From positions 372,001-436,000 of the forward strand of contig NZ_CP108054.1 in assembly GCF_036173125.1 (NCBI RefSeq): a stretch of 64,000 nucleotides of DNA, in the 5' to 3' direction. The first letter of the stretch is position 1. Each line of letters opens with the position of its first letter. The notes under the pieces are model-generated. The model had not been told where the DNA came from. It searched no databases and saw nothing but the letters and a program-made list of their open reading frames with translations. Position numbers and translations under genes: made by a program. The DNA comes from Streptomyces sp. NBC_00286 (GTDB lineage Bacteria > Actinomycetota > Actinomycetes > Streptomycetales > Streptomycetaceae). Below, piece after piece: positions 8,758 through 17,516 of the stretch.

Positions 8758-9720
8758 ATGTTCACGCGACGCAGACGGCACACGGCGGTGGCTCTCGCCG
8801 CCTTTCTGACAGCCCTGACCGCACTGGCATCGGCACCTGCCGAAGCCGGGGTGGACCGGGGTGCCGTACTCCCGTCCCTCAGGCCGTACTTGGCGGCGTA
8901 CTACGACTTCGAGCACCCGGTGCGCGGCAACCCCGCGAGGGAGCGGGATCAGGGTTTTTCGCGTACCGACATCGACCTGGTGGGCGGCGGTGCGGCGATG
9001 CGTACGCGGGACGGGGCGCACGGGGGCAGCCGGACCTCGCTCCAGGTGCGGCAGGTGAATCCGGACGCCGCCGGCAACGACGACTGGAAGGCGGGCGTGT
9101 ACGGGGCTTCGGGTGTGCCGAGTCTGCGGGCCTTCAACGCGGCCAAGGGGATGACCGTCATGGGCTGGTTCAAGGCGACCGGTCCGAACCCGGGCCGGAA
9201 CAGCAACACGGCTGCCCCGGGCGACTATTACGGCGCCGTCGGCCTGGCGGGCGTGCTCTCCGGGGACTCCGACGGGCACGCGGTCCGCGGCCTGCTGGAG
9301 ATCATCGAGGTGAACGGCGAACTGCGGCTGGTCGCCCTCGGCCGGCGCATAGATGGGGCGAGCTCCCAGACCTTCGCCGCCTCCGAGGACTGGCGGACCC
9401 TGCTGCCCGACGGTAAGTGGGTCTTCCTCGCCGCGAGCTTCGACTTCGACACCGGAGCCATGGCGCTCTACCGCAACGGGCAGCGGCTGGACGGTTTCTA
9501 CACCGTCTCCGGCGACCCCTGGGACCTCTCGGGACCCGGACCGCACCGGGCCTCACCGACCGATCCCCGGGGCATCAAGATCGGCGGGAGCTTTCCGCAG
9601 AACACCGGTGAACGCAATCCCTGCGACTGCCGCATGGACAGCTTGATGTTCCTCAACCGGGCCGTGGACGGCGACCGCGTCCGGGCTCAGTACCGACTGG
9701 CGAACTCTGGCCGGCACTGA
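8758..9720 (+). CDS. Secreted LamG/concanavalin-like domain protein
   Basis: 320-aa exported protein. It has a Sec signal peptide with three arginines and a hydrophobic core ending ASAPAEAG, cleaved near residue 30. The mature part matches the LamG/laminin-G-like jelly roll by pattern: YYDFEHP near the start, MTVMGWFKATG, a KWVFLAASFDFDTGAMALYRNGQRLDGF strand pair and an IKIGGSF strand before the C-terminal MDSLMFLNRAVDGDRV. Such domains bind sugars or proteins outside the cell. AAGGAG lies upstream of ATG 8758. The next gene, 22 bp on, also ends with a LamG-like module, so the two may act on one extracellular glycan. Confidence 0.72.
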   Translation: MFTRRRRHTAVALAAFLTALTALASAPAEAGVDRGAVLPSLRPYLAAYYDFEHPVRGNPARERDQGFSRTDIDLVGGGAAMRTRDGAHGGSRTSLQVRQVNPDAAGNDDWKAGVYGASGVPSLRAFNAAKGMTVMGWFKATGPNPGRNSNTAAPGDYYGAVGLAGVLSGDSDGHAVRGLLEIIEVNGELRLVALGRRIDGASSQTFAASEDWRTLLPDGKWVFLAASFDFDTGAMALYRNGQRLDGFYTVSGDPWDLSGPGPHRASPTDPRGIKIGGSFPQNTGERNPCDCRMDSLMFLNRAVDGDRVRAQYRLANSGRH

Positions 9721-9742
9721 GCGCACCGAAGGAGTGATACCG

Positions 9743-11836
9743 ATGACCACATCCCCTGGCGTCAGACCGAGATCCCTCGTACTGGCCCCTCTCCTTGTCC
9801 TCTCCCTACTGCTGTCGGCCCTCGTCTTCCTGCCCGGCACGGCGCACGCCGCGGCCGAGCCCATCACCGACCCCATCCCCGAGCGGCCCGCCACCTCCGG
9901 CATCGGGCTGACCGTCGAGGAGTACGCCTCCTTCCCGAAGACCGAGCCGCCGCCCGGCCCGGTCACCGATCCACGGCTGATACGTCACGCCCGGATCAAC
10001 TACTTGAGCGAACTCCCCGACGGTTCGGGCCGGATGGCCGTCCCCGACCTCAACGGCAAGCTGTACTTCGTCGAGGACGGCGGCGGCAGCCCGCACGTCT
10101 ACCTCGACATCGCCGCCACCTTCTCCCCCGCCTTCTTCGCCAGCCAGGGCCTCGGCCAGGGCTTCGGGTTCGTCACCTTCGACCCCGGCTTCAAGCGCAA
10201 CGGCCGCTTCTACACCGTCCACACCGAACTGGCCTCCGCCACCACCGCCGTACCCGACTTCCGGCAGCAGGCGGCGACCAACTACCACGGCATCATCACC
10301 GAATGGACCGCCGACGACCCCTCGGCCGACACCTTCCAGGGCAGCCGCCGAGAGGTCCTGCGCATCGGCTTCGCGGGCCGGATCCACGGCATCCAGCAGA
10401 TCGACTTCAACCCCAATGCCCGCCCCTACAGCTCCGATTACGGGCTCCTCTATGTCGCCGTCGGAGACGGCGGTCAAGGTGTCAGGAACACCGAGCCGCA
10501 GGACCTCTCCCTCCCCCACGGCAAGATCCTGCGCATCGACCCACGCGGCACGAACAGCGCCAACGGCGAGTACGGCATCCCGGCTCGGAACCCGTTCACC
10601 CGCACCCCCGGCGCACTGGGCGAGATCTACGCGTACGGCATGCGCGACCCGCACCGCTTCAGCTGGGACACCGGTGGCGGCCACCGCATGTACCTCGGTC
10701 ACATCGGACAGCACGCCGTCGAATCCGTCTACGAGGTGCGCGCGGGCGACAACTTGGGCTGGAGCGAGCGCGAAGGCGCGTTCATCTTCGACAAGACGGC
10801 CGCCGACCCCTGCGACCAGATGCTCCCGCTTCCCGAGGACGACGAGAAGTACGGCTACACCTATCCCGTCGCCGCCTACGACCACGACCCGCCCGCCGAC
10901 TGGAACTGCACCTCCGACGTGGGCCGCGCCATCGTGGGCGGCTTCGTCTACCGCGGCCACGACGTGCCTCAGCTGCGCGGCAAGTACGTCTTCGGTGACA
11001 TCGTCGACGGCCGTCTGCTCTTCGCCGACTCCAAGGACATGCGGCGCGGCAAGAAACTGGCCCAGCTGTACGACCTGATGGTGTACGACGAGAGCGGCAA
11101 GCGCGTCACCATGCGGGACCTGGCCGGGGACACCCGGGTGGACCTGCGCTTCGGGCAGGACGCGGACGGCGAGCTGTATCTGCTCTCCAAGGCCAACGGC
11201 AAGATCTGGAAGGTCACCGGGACCCGGACGTTCGCCTCCTGCGACACCGGCGGCTCCACGCTCCGTAACGTCATGGCCGGACGGAACTGGGCTCCTGTCA
11301 CCCCGTCGAAGTGGCGGTTCCCCGGCCATGAGGCCGTCCTCGCCGAGCCCGGAGTCCAGCGGCCCGGACCGCGCCGGCCCTTCGAGTACGCCGTGCTGAC
11401 CGCGGGTCCGGCGGCTCTCGGCTCCGTACGGATCGATGCCGAGGTCCGTATCGACACCCCCGTCGAGATCACCAACCGGGACGTGATCATCGTCTTCGAC
11501 TACCAGTCGGACACGAAGTTCTCCTACGCCCATCTGTCGACGGACAACACCATCTATCCGCACAACGGCATCTTCGTCGTCAACGACGCCGACCGGCTCC
11601 GGATCGAGGACCAGTGGAACGGCAGGACGGGCGCCCCACCGGCCATCACCGACAGCGACTGGCACAAGGTGCGGGTGGTGCGCTGCGCGGGCAACGGTGA
11701 GATCGCGGTGTACGTCGACGGCTCGAAGTATCCGCTGATGACGGCCGTCGACACCACGCTCGGCTCCGGCAGGGTGGGCTTCGGGTCGTTCGACAACATC
11801 GGGCGAATGCGAGGCCTGAAGGTCACGTACCGCTGA
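9743..11836 (+). CDS. Secreted sorbosone/glucose dehydrogenase-like beta-propeller with C-terminal LamG-like domain
   Basis: 697-aa exported protein. A signal peptide ends GTAHAAAEP near residue 38. The central region carries the six-bladed propeller patterns of soluble PQQ glucose/sorbosone dehydrogenases: a QGLGQGFGFVTFDPGF blade, YVAVGDGG, KILRIDPRG, EIYAYGMRDPHRFSWD and the late IVGGFVYRG...GKYVFGD. About 180 residues at the C-terminus form a separate beta-sandwich (IVFDYQSDTKFSYAHLS ... VYVDGSKYPLM) like LamG/3-keto-disaccharide-hydrolase domains. I choose ATG 9743 because AAGGAG sits 8 nt upstream; a GTG at 9734 is an alternative. PQQ dependence and substrate are inferred from family only. 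Confidence 0.78.
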   Translation: MTTSPGVRPRSLVLAPLLVLSLLLSALVFLPGTAHAAAEPITDPIPERPATSGIGLTVEEYASFPKTEPPPGPVTDPRLIRHARINYLSELPDGSGRMAVPDLNGKLYFVEDGGGSPHVYLDIAATFSPAFFASQGLGQGFGFVTFDPGFKRNGRFYTVHTELASATTAVPDFRQQAATNYHGIITEWTADDPSADTFQGSRREVLRIGFAGRIHGIQQIDFNPNARPYSSDYGLLYVAVGDGGQGVRNTEPQDLSLPHGKILRIDPRGTNSANGEYGIPARNPFTRTPGALGEIYAYGMRDPHRFSWDTGGGHRMYLGHIGQHAVESVYEVRAGDNLGWSEREGAFIFDKTAADPCDQMLPLPEDDEKYGYTYPVAAYDHDPPADWNCTSDVGRAIVGGFVYRGHDVPQLRGKYVFGDIVDGRLLFADSKDMRRGKKLAQLYDLMVYDESGKRVTMRDLAGDTRVDLRFGQDADGELYLLSKANGKIWKVTGTRTFASCDTGGSTLRNVMAGRNWAPVTPSKWRFPGHEAVLAEPGVQRPGPRRPFEYAVLTAGPAALGSVRIDAEVRIDTPVEITNRDVIIVFDYQSDTKFSYAHLSTDNTIYPHNGIFVVNDADRLRIEDQWNGRTGAPPAITDSDWHKVRVVRCAGNGEIAVYVDGSKYPLMTAVDTTLGSGRVGFGSFDNIGRMRGLKVTYR

Positions 11837-11849
11837 ATCGCCCGCCCTG

Positions 11850-11883
11850 AAGGGCCTCGGTGTCAGACCGGGCCGAGGCCCTT
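11850..11883. terminator. Bidirectional intrinsic terminator
   Basis: AAGGGCCTCGG at 11850-11860 pairs perfectly with CCGAGGCCCTT at 11873-11883 around a 12-nt loop and runs into TTTCC on the plus strand. It lies between two convergent genes, and its right arm is within the last codons of the MFS exporter on the other strand, so it can serve both. Confidence 0.8.
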
Positions 11884-13413
11884 TCCGCCCAGGCGTTCCA
11901 GGTCGGCGGGGCGGACCTGGATGACCACGACGGCGATCAGTGCGGCGAGTATGGCGAAGATCGCCGCCATGATGAAGGCGGCTGAGACGCCTGCGGTGAG
12001 GACCTCGTCGGCCCAGGGCGGCGGGAGGTCCCCGGTGCGCTCGAACCGCAGGCGTTCGGCCGGGGTTGCTTGCTCGAGGAAGCGCGGGACCTGCTTGTCG
12101 GCCTCGTTTCCGCTGGCCGTGCCGAACATCGTGACCAGGATGGACAGGCCGAGCGAACCGCCGACCTGCTGGGTGGCGTTGAGGAGTCCGGAGGCGGCGC
12201 CGGTCTCGTGTGTGGAGACGTTGGAGAGCGCCATGAGCGTGAGCGAGACGAACTCCATGCCCATGCCCAGGCTGAAGACGAGGATCGGGCCGAGGACGCT
12301 GCCCGCGTAGGTGGAGTGGACGTCGGTCAGGGTAAGCCAGGCCAGGCCGGTCGCCGCCAGGATGCCGCCCACCACCATGAAGGGCTTGGGGCCGTATCTG
12401 GGCAGGAACTGTGAGGCCAGCCCGGCGCCGATCGCGATGACCGCGCTGACCGGCAGGAAGGCGAGACCGGTCTGCAGCGGGCTGAAGTCCAGCACGTTCT
12501 GGGTGAAGAGGGTGAGGAAGAAGAACATGCCGAAGATCGCGGCGGCCAGGCACAGCATCATGCCGTAGGTGCCCGCGCGGTTACGGTCCGCGAACATGTG
12601 CAGGGGCGTGATCGGCTGTCTGGACTGCCTCTCGATCAGGATGAACACCGTGAGGATGACGACGGCCGCCGCGAACGAGGCCACCGTGAGCCCGTCCCGC
12701 CAGCCCTCCTGCGCAGCCCTGATGAATCCGTACACCAGCAGCACCATGCCCACGGTGGAGGTCAGCGCGCCGGCGATGTCGAAGTGGCCGGGATGGCGTT
12801 CCGACTCCTTGATCCAGCGGGGTATGGCGAGAGCGATGAGCAGCCCGATGGGGACGTTGACGAAGAGCACCCAGCGCCAGTTCAGCCACTCGACGAGGAC
12901 TCCGCCCGCGAGCAGGCCGATGGCACCGCCGCCCGCCGAGACCGCGGCGAACACCCCGAAGGCCCGGTTGCGTTCGGGGCCTTCGCGGAAGGTTGTACTG
13001 ACCAGGGAGAGGGCGGTCGGGGACGCGATGGCACCGCCGACGCCCTGGAGGGCGCGGGCGGCGAGGAGTTGGCCGGCGTTCTGCGCGAGTCCGCCGAGCA
13101 GGGAGGCGAGCACAAAGAGCAGCACGCCGAAGATGAAGACGCGCCGCCGGCCGAGGATGTCACCGGTCCGGCCGCCGAGCAGCAACAGCCCGCCGAAGGT
13201 GAGCGTGTACGCGTTGACCACCCAGGACAGGCTGGTGGTGGAGAACTCCAGAGAGCGCTGAATGTGCGGCAGCGCGATGTTCACGATGGTGATGTCCAGG
13301 ACCACCATCAGCTGGCAGGACGCGATGACCAGCAGAGCCATCGCGTTTCCGCCACCGCCGGGTTCCTTGGTGGTGGCCTGCGCTGAAGGGGCCGGCTGCG
13401 GGCTGCTGGTCAT
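11863..13413 (-). CDS. MFS drug exporter, DHA2 (14-TM) family
   Basis: 516-aa membrane protein. Motif sequence VVLDITIVNIALPHIQRSL in TM1, the loop GGRTGDILGRRRVF (motif A), ARALQGVGGAIASPTALSLV in TM4 and GPLLGGVL-type sequence replaced by GLLAGGVLVEWLNWRWVLFVNVPIG in TM5 are all signatures of the EmrB/QacA proton-drug antiporters. About 14 hydrophobic segments are visible. ATG 13413 is favoured; GTG 13425 in the same frame adds four residues. No TetR or MarR regulator is adjacent. Substrate unknown. Confidence 0.9.
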   Translation of the reverse strand: MTSSPQPAPSAQATTKEPGGGGNAMALLVIASCQLMVVLDITIVNIALPHIQRSLEFSTTSLSWVVNAYTLTFGGLLLLGGRTGDILGRRRVFIFGVLLFVLASLLGGLAQNAGQLLAARALQGVGGAIASPTALSLVSTTFREGPERNRAFGVFAAVSAGGGAIGLLAGGVLVEWLNWRWVLFVNVPIGLLIALAIPRWIKESERHPGHFDIAGALTSTVGMVLLVYGFIRAAQEGWRDGLTVASFAAAVVILTVFILIERQSRQPITPLHMFADRNRAGTYGMMLCLAAAIFGMFFFLTLFTQNVLDFSPLQTGLAFLPVSAVIAIGAGLASQFLPRYGPKPFMVVGGILAATGLAWLTLTDVHSTYAGSVLGPILVFSLGMGMEFVSLTLMALSNVSTHETGAASGLLNATQQVGGSLGLSILVTMFGTASGNEADKQVPRFLEQATPAERLRFERTGDLPPPWADEVLTAGVSAAFIMAAIFAILAALIAVVVIQVRPADLERLGGKGLGPV

Positions 13414-13597
13414 GGCGTGTCGCACCCCCGGAGGTCGAACCCTCGCGAGGGATCAGCGAGCGGTTCCGTCCACTCCTGCTTGCACCGTTCGACGGTACGC
13501 CCGCCCGAGTGACGTCACCACTCGAGGCGGTGGCAGGCGGGTGTGGGGTACGGGAGATCCAAGTGCGCCGTCCCTTTTGGGGCGAGTGCGGGGTGCG

Positions 13598-13900
13598 TCA
13601 GGGTGCCGCGCACTGCGGGTCGTCGACGATCACCGCGTTCGACGGAAGGATCACCGCGTCCTCCTCGAACCTTGTGGTGACGTAGCCCCGCTTGCCGGCC
13701 CCGACGCACTTCGTGGCCAGGTTCCCGAAGCCGTCGGGGAAGTTGTAGACCTCCGCCGCGGTGTCCTCCCCTGCCCGGCCCTTCACCGGGGCGTCGCCCT
13801 TGCCCCGCTCGTCGTCGCGCTCCTGGGAGCAGCCGGTGAGCAGGACGGCGAACAGCAGCGCACCGCAGGTGGCGATGCCCGTCGTGCTCAGCCGGCGCAT
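13598..13900 (-). CDS. Small secreted lipoprotein, paralogue B
   Basis: 100-aa predicted lipoprotein with lipobox LLTGC (Cys24). The mature part starts SQERDDERGKGDAPVKG and has the conserved core PDGFGNLATKCVG, a Y-V-T-T strand and an ending VDDPQC. This core matches the gene just upstream almost residue for residue, so the pair arose by tandem duplication. Two cysteines in the mature part (in the ATKC and PQC positions) are shared and may form a disulfide. The start overlaps the paralogue's stop by 13 bp. No catalytic motif is visible; function unknown. Confidence 0.75.
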   Translation of the reverse strand: MRRLSTTGIATCGALLFAVLLTGCSQERDDERGKGDAPVKGRAGEDTAAEVYNFPDGFGNLATKCVGAGKRGYVTTRFEEDAVILPSNAVIVDDPQCAAP

Positions 13901-14172
13901 GACTTGTCCTCGACGATCTGGACGTTCGACGGAGCGCCCGCGTTCGTCGTGACATACGCGCGGAAGCCGTGCCCCACGCACTTGGTGGCGAGATTCCCGA
14001 AGCCGTCCGGCATGTTGTAGACCTCGGCCGGGGTGTCGTCGCCCTTCTTGCCCTTCACCGGGGCGTCGCCCTTGCCCCGCTTGTCGTCGTACTCCTGAGA
14101 ACAGCCCACAAGAAGGCTTCCCGCAGCCAGTGCCACGGCCGCCGCCCAGACCGATGCTCGTACCCGCCTCAT
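13888..14172 (-). CDS. Small secreted lipoprotein, paralogue A
   Basis: 94-aa predicted lipoprotein with a signal peptide (Arg-rich start, alanine-rich core) and lipobox LLVGC. The mature part reads SQEYDDKRGKGDAPVKG, then PDGFGNLATKCVG, A-Y-V-T-T and a final EDKSCAG. It is the upstream member of the duplicated pair. GGGGGA lies 6 nt before ATG 14172. It has a shorter loop than its partner between the Y-V-T-T strand and the final cysteine. The GYD-domain gene lies 119 bp upstream on the same strand and could share the transcript. Function unknown. Confidence 0.75.
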   Translation of the reverse strand: MRRVRASVWAAAVALAAGSLLVGCSQEYDDKRGKGDAPVKGKKGDDTPAEVYNMPDGFGNLATKCVGHGFRAYVTTNAGAPSNVQIVEDKSCAG

Positions 14173-14291
14173 CAGAAGTCCCCCGTACCGGCAGATCGGA
14201 TGGTGTCTCTGAAGACAGCGCGGTGGCCTGGTCCGGTTCCCCTGGTGGTCGAGTCTCTCGGCGGGCCATGGCCGTTTTGAGGAGCGGTGCG

Positions 14292-14612
14292 TCACGCACC
14301 CGGCGCGCGGTAGTCGACTTTCTGACGGGCCGCGTCGTCGATCTCGTCGGGCGACAGCAGGACGACCGTGCTCGTGCGTACGCCACCGGCCGCCGACGTG
14401 ATCAGACCCATGGCCGCGGCAGAGGTGTTGCTGGGCAGGTCCACGGTGACGTAGGCGTCTTCGTCACCGAAAGCCCAGTACATCGACTCGACCCGGCCCC
14501 CGAGGCTCTGGACCATGCGATCGACGACCTCGCGACGCGCGGTACCGCCTTCTTTGAGCAGTCCTTGCAGTCCATCCACCGTCAGCTTGACCTTGAAGAG
14601 GTATTTCGACAT
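14292..14612 (-). CDS. GYD-domain protein
   Basis: 106-aa cytoplasmic protein with the GYD family pattern: an opening beta-strand KYLFKVKLTVDGLQGLLKEGG, a helix with R..VV..V and a V-E-S-M-Y-W-A-F-G-D-E-D strand-turn, followed by the small-residue helix ending in V. Family proteins are ferredoxin-like dimers of unknown role. GAAAGG lies upstream of ATG 14612. It precedes the lipoprotein pair on the same strand. Confidence 0.75.
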   Translation of the reverse strand: MSKYLFKVKLTVDGLQGLLKEGGTARREVVDRMVQSLGGRVESMYWAFGDEDAYVTVDLPSNTSAAAMGLITSAAGGVRTSTVVLLSPDEIDDAARQKVDYRAPGA

Positions 14613-14754
14613 CGGCTCGGCCTTTCACTCACGTCCAGTACATCCATGTGGTTGCGCTTCCTCCCCAGCTTTCTTCCGTGGGGTGCCCTCCGTCTCCGGC
14701 AGGGCCGCCATACGGCTTACTGCCGCCCGGCGCCGATGGACTTAGGGTTCTTGT

Positions 14755-16077
14755 GTGAAGGCCTTCGCGCGGGCCGAGCTGCGGCGCGATCTGGCCGGTG
14801 TCGTGTACGTACCTGCCGCGCAGGACCCCGACCGGCTCGGAGCGGCGCTGCGGGCCGAGGACGCGCTCGTCGCACTGCAGGTGCGGTACGGCGGGTCCGA
14901 CCCGGAGCACGCGCCATGGCTCGTTGCCGCGCGTCCCTTCCCGCTCGGGCCGGGTCTGACGCGGCAGCTCGAACGCCTCGGGGCCGCCGTCTTCGCGCTG
15001 TGCGACACGGCGCAGGATCTGTATGCGGAGGGGGATCCGCACGTCCGGGCCGCCCTGGACATCGGTGTGCCCGAGGATCTGCGCGGTCGCGACCTGGAGC
15101 GCCGTATCGAGTTGTTCCGGCTCGATGTCGTCGTGAGCCAGGGCATACCGCGGGTGACCGAGGTCGAGGAGGCCTTCGGCAACGTCGGGAAGATGCACGC
15201 CTTCGAGCGGGCGTACGGCGTGGGTGCCGACGAGCTGTTCCGTGCCTTCCATCGGCGCGGAATCGAGCGGATCTGGATGGACGACCAGTACCCGACGTAC
15301 CTGCCGGAGAACGAACTCGCCGCCCGCCGCATGCGGGAGCAGTTCGGCCGCCCGGTGGAGGTGGAGTTCTTCTCCCGTTTCCATGACGACGGGCGCAGGG
15401 GCTGGCGTTTCTGCTACGTCAAGGAGCTGCGGCAGTACGGAGCGCCCCTGCGCCGGGAGATCTTCGCCGCGGCGGAGCGGCTGATCAACCCGCTGTTCCA
15501 CGGCTTCGGCACCAAGGCCCTGCTCCCGCTGGTCTGGGACCCGGCCCTGGAGTCCCCGATCGCCGAGCGGCTCGGGGCAGAGGCCACGAGCGTGCTCCGC
15601 GCCTGCGTCCCGTGGTCGCAGGTGTTGCCGACCCGGCCCGACCCGGAGCTTGTCGAGCAGTTCAAGCCGTGTGGCCGCGAGAAGGTGCTGAAGGTGATCG
15701 ACTCCGACGCCTCGGAGTTCACCTGGGGAAGCCGGGGGGTCTTCTTCGGCGACCACTCGGCCGGGCGGTGGCGGGGCGCGCTGGACGCGGCCGCCGCCGG
15801 TCACGTCCCTGGGTGTCCCGAGGCCACCGGCTCCCGTTTCGTGATCAGTGACCTGGTCGACAGCGACCGGTTCGACGTGGAGTTCCTGCACCCGCAGAGC
15901 AGACAGCTGTGCCTGCTGCCGAGGGCGCGTATCCGCCTTACCCCGATCTACGCCCGCGAGGCGCACGGCAGCGAACTCCTGGGCGGCCACGCCACGTTCG
16001 TCAACACCAGCCGCAAGGTCCACCTGGGCCACCATGCCGTCTGCACGCCGTTCGTCCTGTCCTGCGCCCGGGCCTGA
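14755..16077 (+). CDS. Unrecognised 440-aa protein
   Basis: I do not recognise this family. It is a soluble, GC-biased 440-aa frame without signal peptide or membrane segment, and its codon positions look coding throughout. Visible landmarks are an acidic N-terminal part with a paired-arginine VPAAQDPDRL start, a central IERIWMDDQYPTYLPENELAARRM block, a charged KELRQYGAPLRREIFAAAERLINPLFHGFGTKALLPLVWD block, then KVLKVIDSDASEFTWGSRGVFFG and a C-terminal basic or beta-rich stretch. The GTG start at 14755 is the best available, though the upstream Shine-Dalgarno is weak. It stands alone, divergent from the GYD gene. Confidence 0.6.
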   Translation: MKAFARAELRRDLAGVVYVPAAQDPDRLGAALRAEDALVALQVRYGGSDPEHAPWLVAARPFPLGPGLTRQLERLGAAVFALCDTAQDLYAEGDPHVRAALDIGVPEDLRGRDLERRIELFRLDVVVSQGIPRVTEVEEAFGNVGKMHAFERAYGVGADELFRAFHRRGIERIWMDDQYPTYLPENELAARRMREQFGRPVEVEFFSRFHDDGRRGWRFCYVKELRQYGAPLRREIFAAAERLINPLFHGFGTKALLPLVWDPALESPIAERLGAEATSVLRACVPWSQVLPTRPDPELVEQFKPCGREKVLKVIDSDASEFTWGSRGVFFGDHSAGRWRGALDAAAAGHVPGCPEATGSRFVISDLVDSDRFDVEFLHPQSRQLCLLPRARIRLTPIYAREAHGSELLGGHATFVNTSRKVHLGHHAVCTPFVLSCARA

Positions 16078-16298
16078 CGACGCCGTAAAAGATCTCCATC
16101 AGTTGGTCCGTGAGGATTCCCTGTCCGTTCATTTGGTGCCGGACTGATCGTTTCTGCGCGTCATCTGCCCACCAGTTGGCCAGGAAGAGTTGGTTCAAAG
16201 GCTCCTTACGGGCCTCTGCCAGGGGCCCTAAGGTCCCGGTGACCAGTCGGCGGCGCTCAACAAGTCATCGTTCGCTCTTCTTTGACGAAGGAGTAGCT

Positions 16299-17465
16299 GT
16301 GGAACGTCGCAACTTCCTGCGCGGTGCAGTGATCGGCACCTCGGCCGCCGTCTTCGGCGGCACGCTCATGCACGGCGTCGCGTATGCGGCCCCCGCCCAG
16401 AACGGCACCAGCCCGTACGGCGGTCTGCTGGCCGCGGACGCCAACGGGATCATGCTGCCCAGCGGCTTCACCAGCAGAGTCATCGCCCGTTCCAGCCAGA
16501 CGGTCCCCGGCACTTCGTACACCTGGCACAGCGCGCCCGACGGCGGCGCCTGCTTCGCCGACGGCAGCGGCTGGATCTACGTCTCCAACTCGGAGGTCGG
16601 AACGGGTGGCGGCGCGAGTGCCGTCAAGTTCAGCTCCTCGGGCGCCATCGCCGGCGCTTACCGCATCCTGTCCAACACGCGGAACAACTGCGCGGGCGGC
16701 GCCACCCCGTGGAACACCTGGCTGTCCTGCGAGGAGGTCAGCCGCGGCTACGTCTACGAGACCGACCCGTGGGGCGCCAAGGCCGCCGTCCGCCGCGCCG
16801 CGATGGGCCGCTTCAAGCACGAGGCGGCCGCCACCGACCCGGTGCGCAAGGTGATCTACCTGACCGAGGACGAGTCGGACGGCTGCTTCTACCGGTTCAT
16901 CCCCACCACCTGGGGCGACCTGGCCTCCGGCACCCTCCAGGTGCTGAGAGCCGGCACCGGCACCTCCGGCTCCTTCACCTGGGCGAACGTGCCCGACCCT
17001 GACGGCTCCCCCACCTACACCCGCGACCAGGTCTCCGGCGCCAAGATCTTCAATGGCGGCGAGGGCTGCCACTACGCCAGCGACACCGTCTGGTTCACCA
17101 CCAAGGGCGACAACCGCGTCTGGCAGCTCAACCTGCTCAACAGCACCTACGAACTGGCCTACGACGACAGCCTGGTCACCAACGGAGCCGCACCGCTGAC
17201 CGGCGTCGACAACGTCACCGGCAGCTCCTCGGGCGACCTGTTCGTCGCCGAGGACGGCGGCAACATGGAGATCTGCATCATCACCCCCGACGACATCGTG
17301 GCTCCCTTCCTGCGCATCACCGGCCAGTCCGGCTCGGAGATCTGTGGCCCCGCCTTCTCGCCCGACGGCAAGCGGCTGTACTTCTCCAGCCAGCGCGGTA
17401 CGAGCGGCAGCTCCTCCGGCGGCATCACCTACGAGGTGACCGGCCCGTTCCGTACCACCGCCTGA
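16299..17465 (+). CDS. Tat-exported PhoX-like (DUF839) protein
   Basis: 388-aa exported protein. The N-terminus VERRNFLRGAVIGTSAAVFGG is a classical twin-arginine signal, cleaved after AYAAP near residue 32. The mature part follows the PhoX/DUF839 propeller pattern: APDGGACF, WIYVSNSEV, a WNTWLSCEEVSRGYVYE blade, GRFKHEAAATDP, VIYLTEDES.GCFYRFIP and FNGGEGCHYASDTVWFTTKGDNRVWQ, ending FSPDGKRLYFSSQRG. Classical PhoX is a calcium-iron phosphatase of about 700 aa; this is a short version, so phosphatase activity is uncertain. GTG 16299 is chosen for the GAAGGAG upstream. The 221 bp before it show nothing else identifiable. Confidence 0.75.
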   Translation: MERRNFLRGAVIGTSAAVFGGTLMHGVAYAAPAQNGTSPYGGLLAADANGIMLPSGFTSRVIARSSQTVPGTSYTWHSAPDGGACFADGSGWIYVSNSEVGTGGGASAVKFSSSGAIAGAYRILSNTRNNCAGGATPWNTWLSCEEVSRGYVYETDPWGAKAAVRRAAMGRFKHEAAATDPVRKVIYLTEDESDGCFYRFIPTTWGDLASGTLQVLRAGTGTSGSFTWANVPDPDGSPTYTRDQVSGAKIFNGGEGCHYASDTVWFTTKGDNRVWQLNLLNSTYELAYDDSLVTNGAAPLTGVDNVTGSSSGDLFVAEDGGNMEICIITPDDIVAPFLRITGQSGSEICGPAFSPDGKRLYFSSQRGTSGSSSGGITYEVTGPFRTTA

Positions 17466-17481
17466 TCGCGAGCCGGTGCCG

Positions 17482-17515
17482 GTTGGGGCGGCGTACGGAA
17501 GGTACCGCCCCAGCC
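17482..17515. terminator. Hairpin between convergent genes
   Basis: TGGGGCGG (17484-17491) pairs with CCGCCCCA (17505-17512), and flanking CGG/CCG extends the stem. It sits between the PhoX-like gene and the convergent hydrolase gene and can terminate both. Confidence 0.7.
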
Positions 17516-17516
17516 G

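Noticed and set aside
9806..12553. 915-aa minus-strand open frame across two genes
   Set aside because: It runs antisense to the sorbosone-dehydrogenase-like gene and out of frame through the MFS exporter. The product is low-complexity, and both covered genes have clear family motifs.
13555..13600. Terminator after the lipoprotein pair
   Set aside because: The GTCCCTTTTGGGGCG segment forms only a short, mismatched stem, too weak to call.
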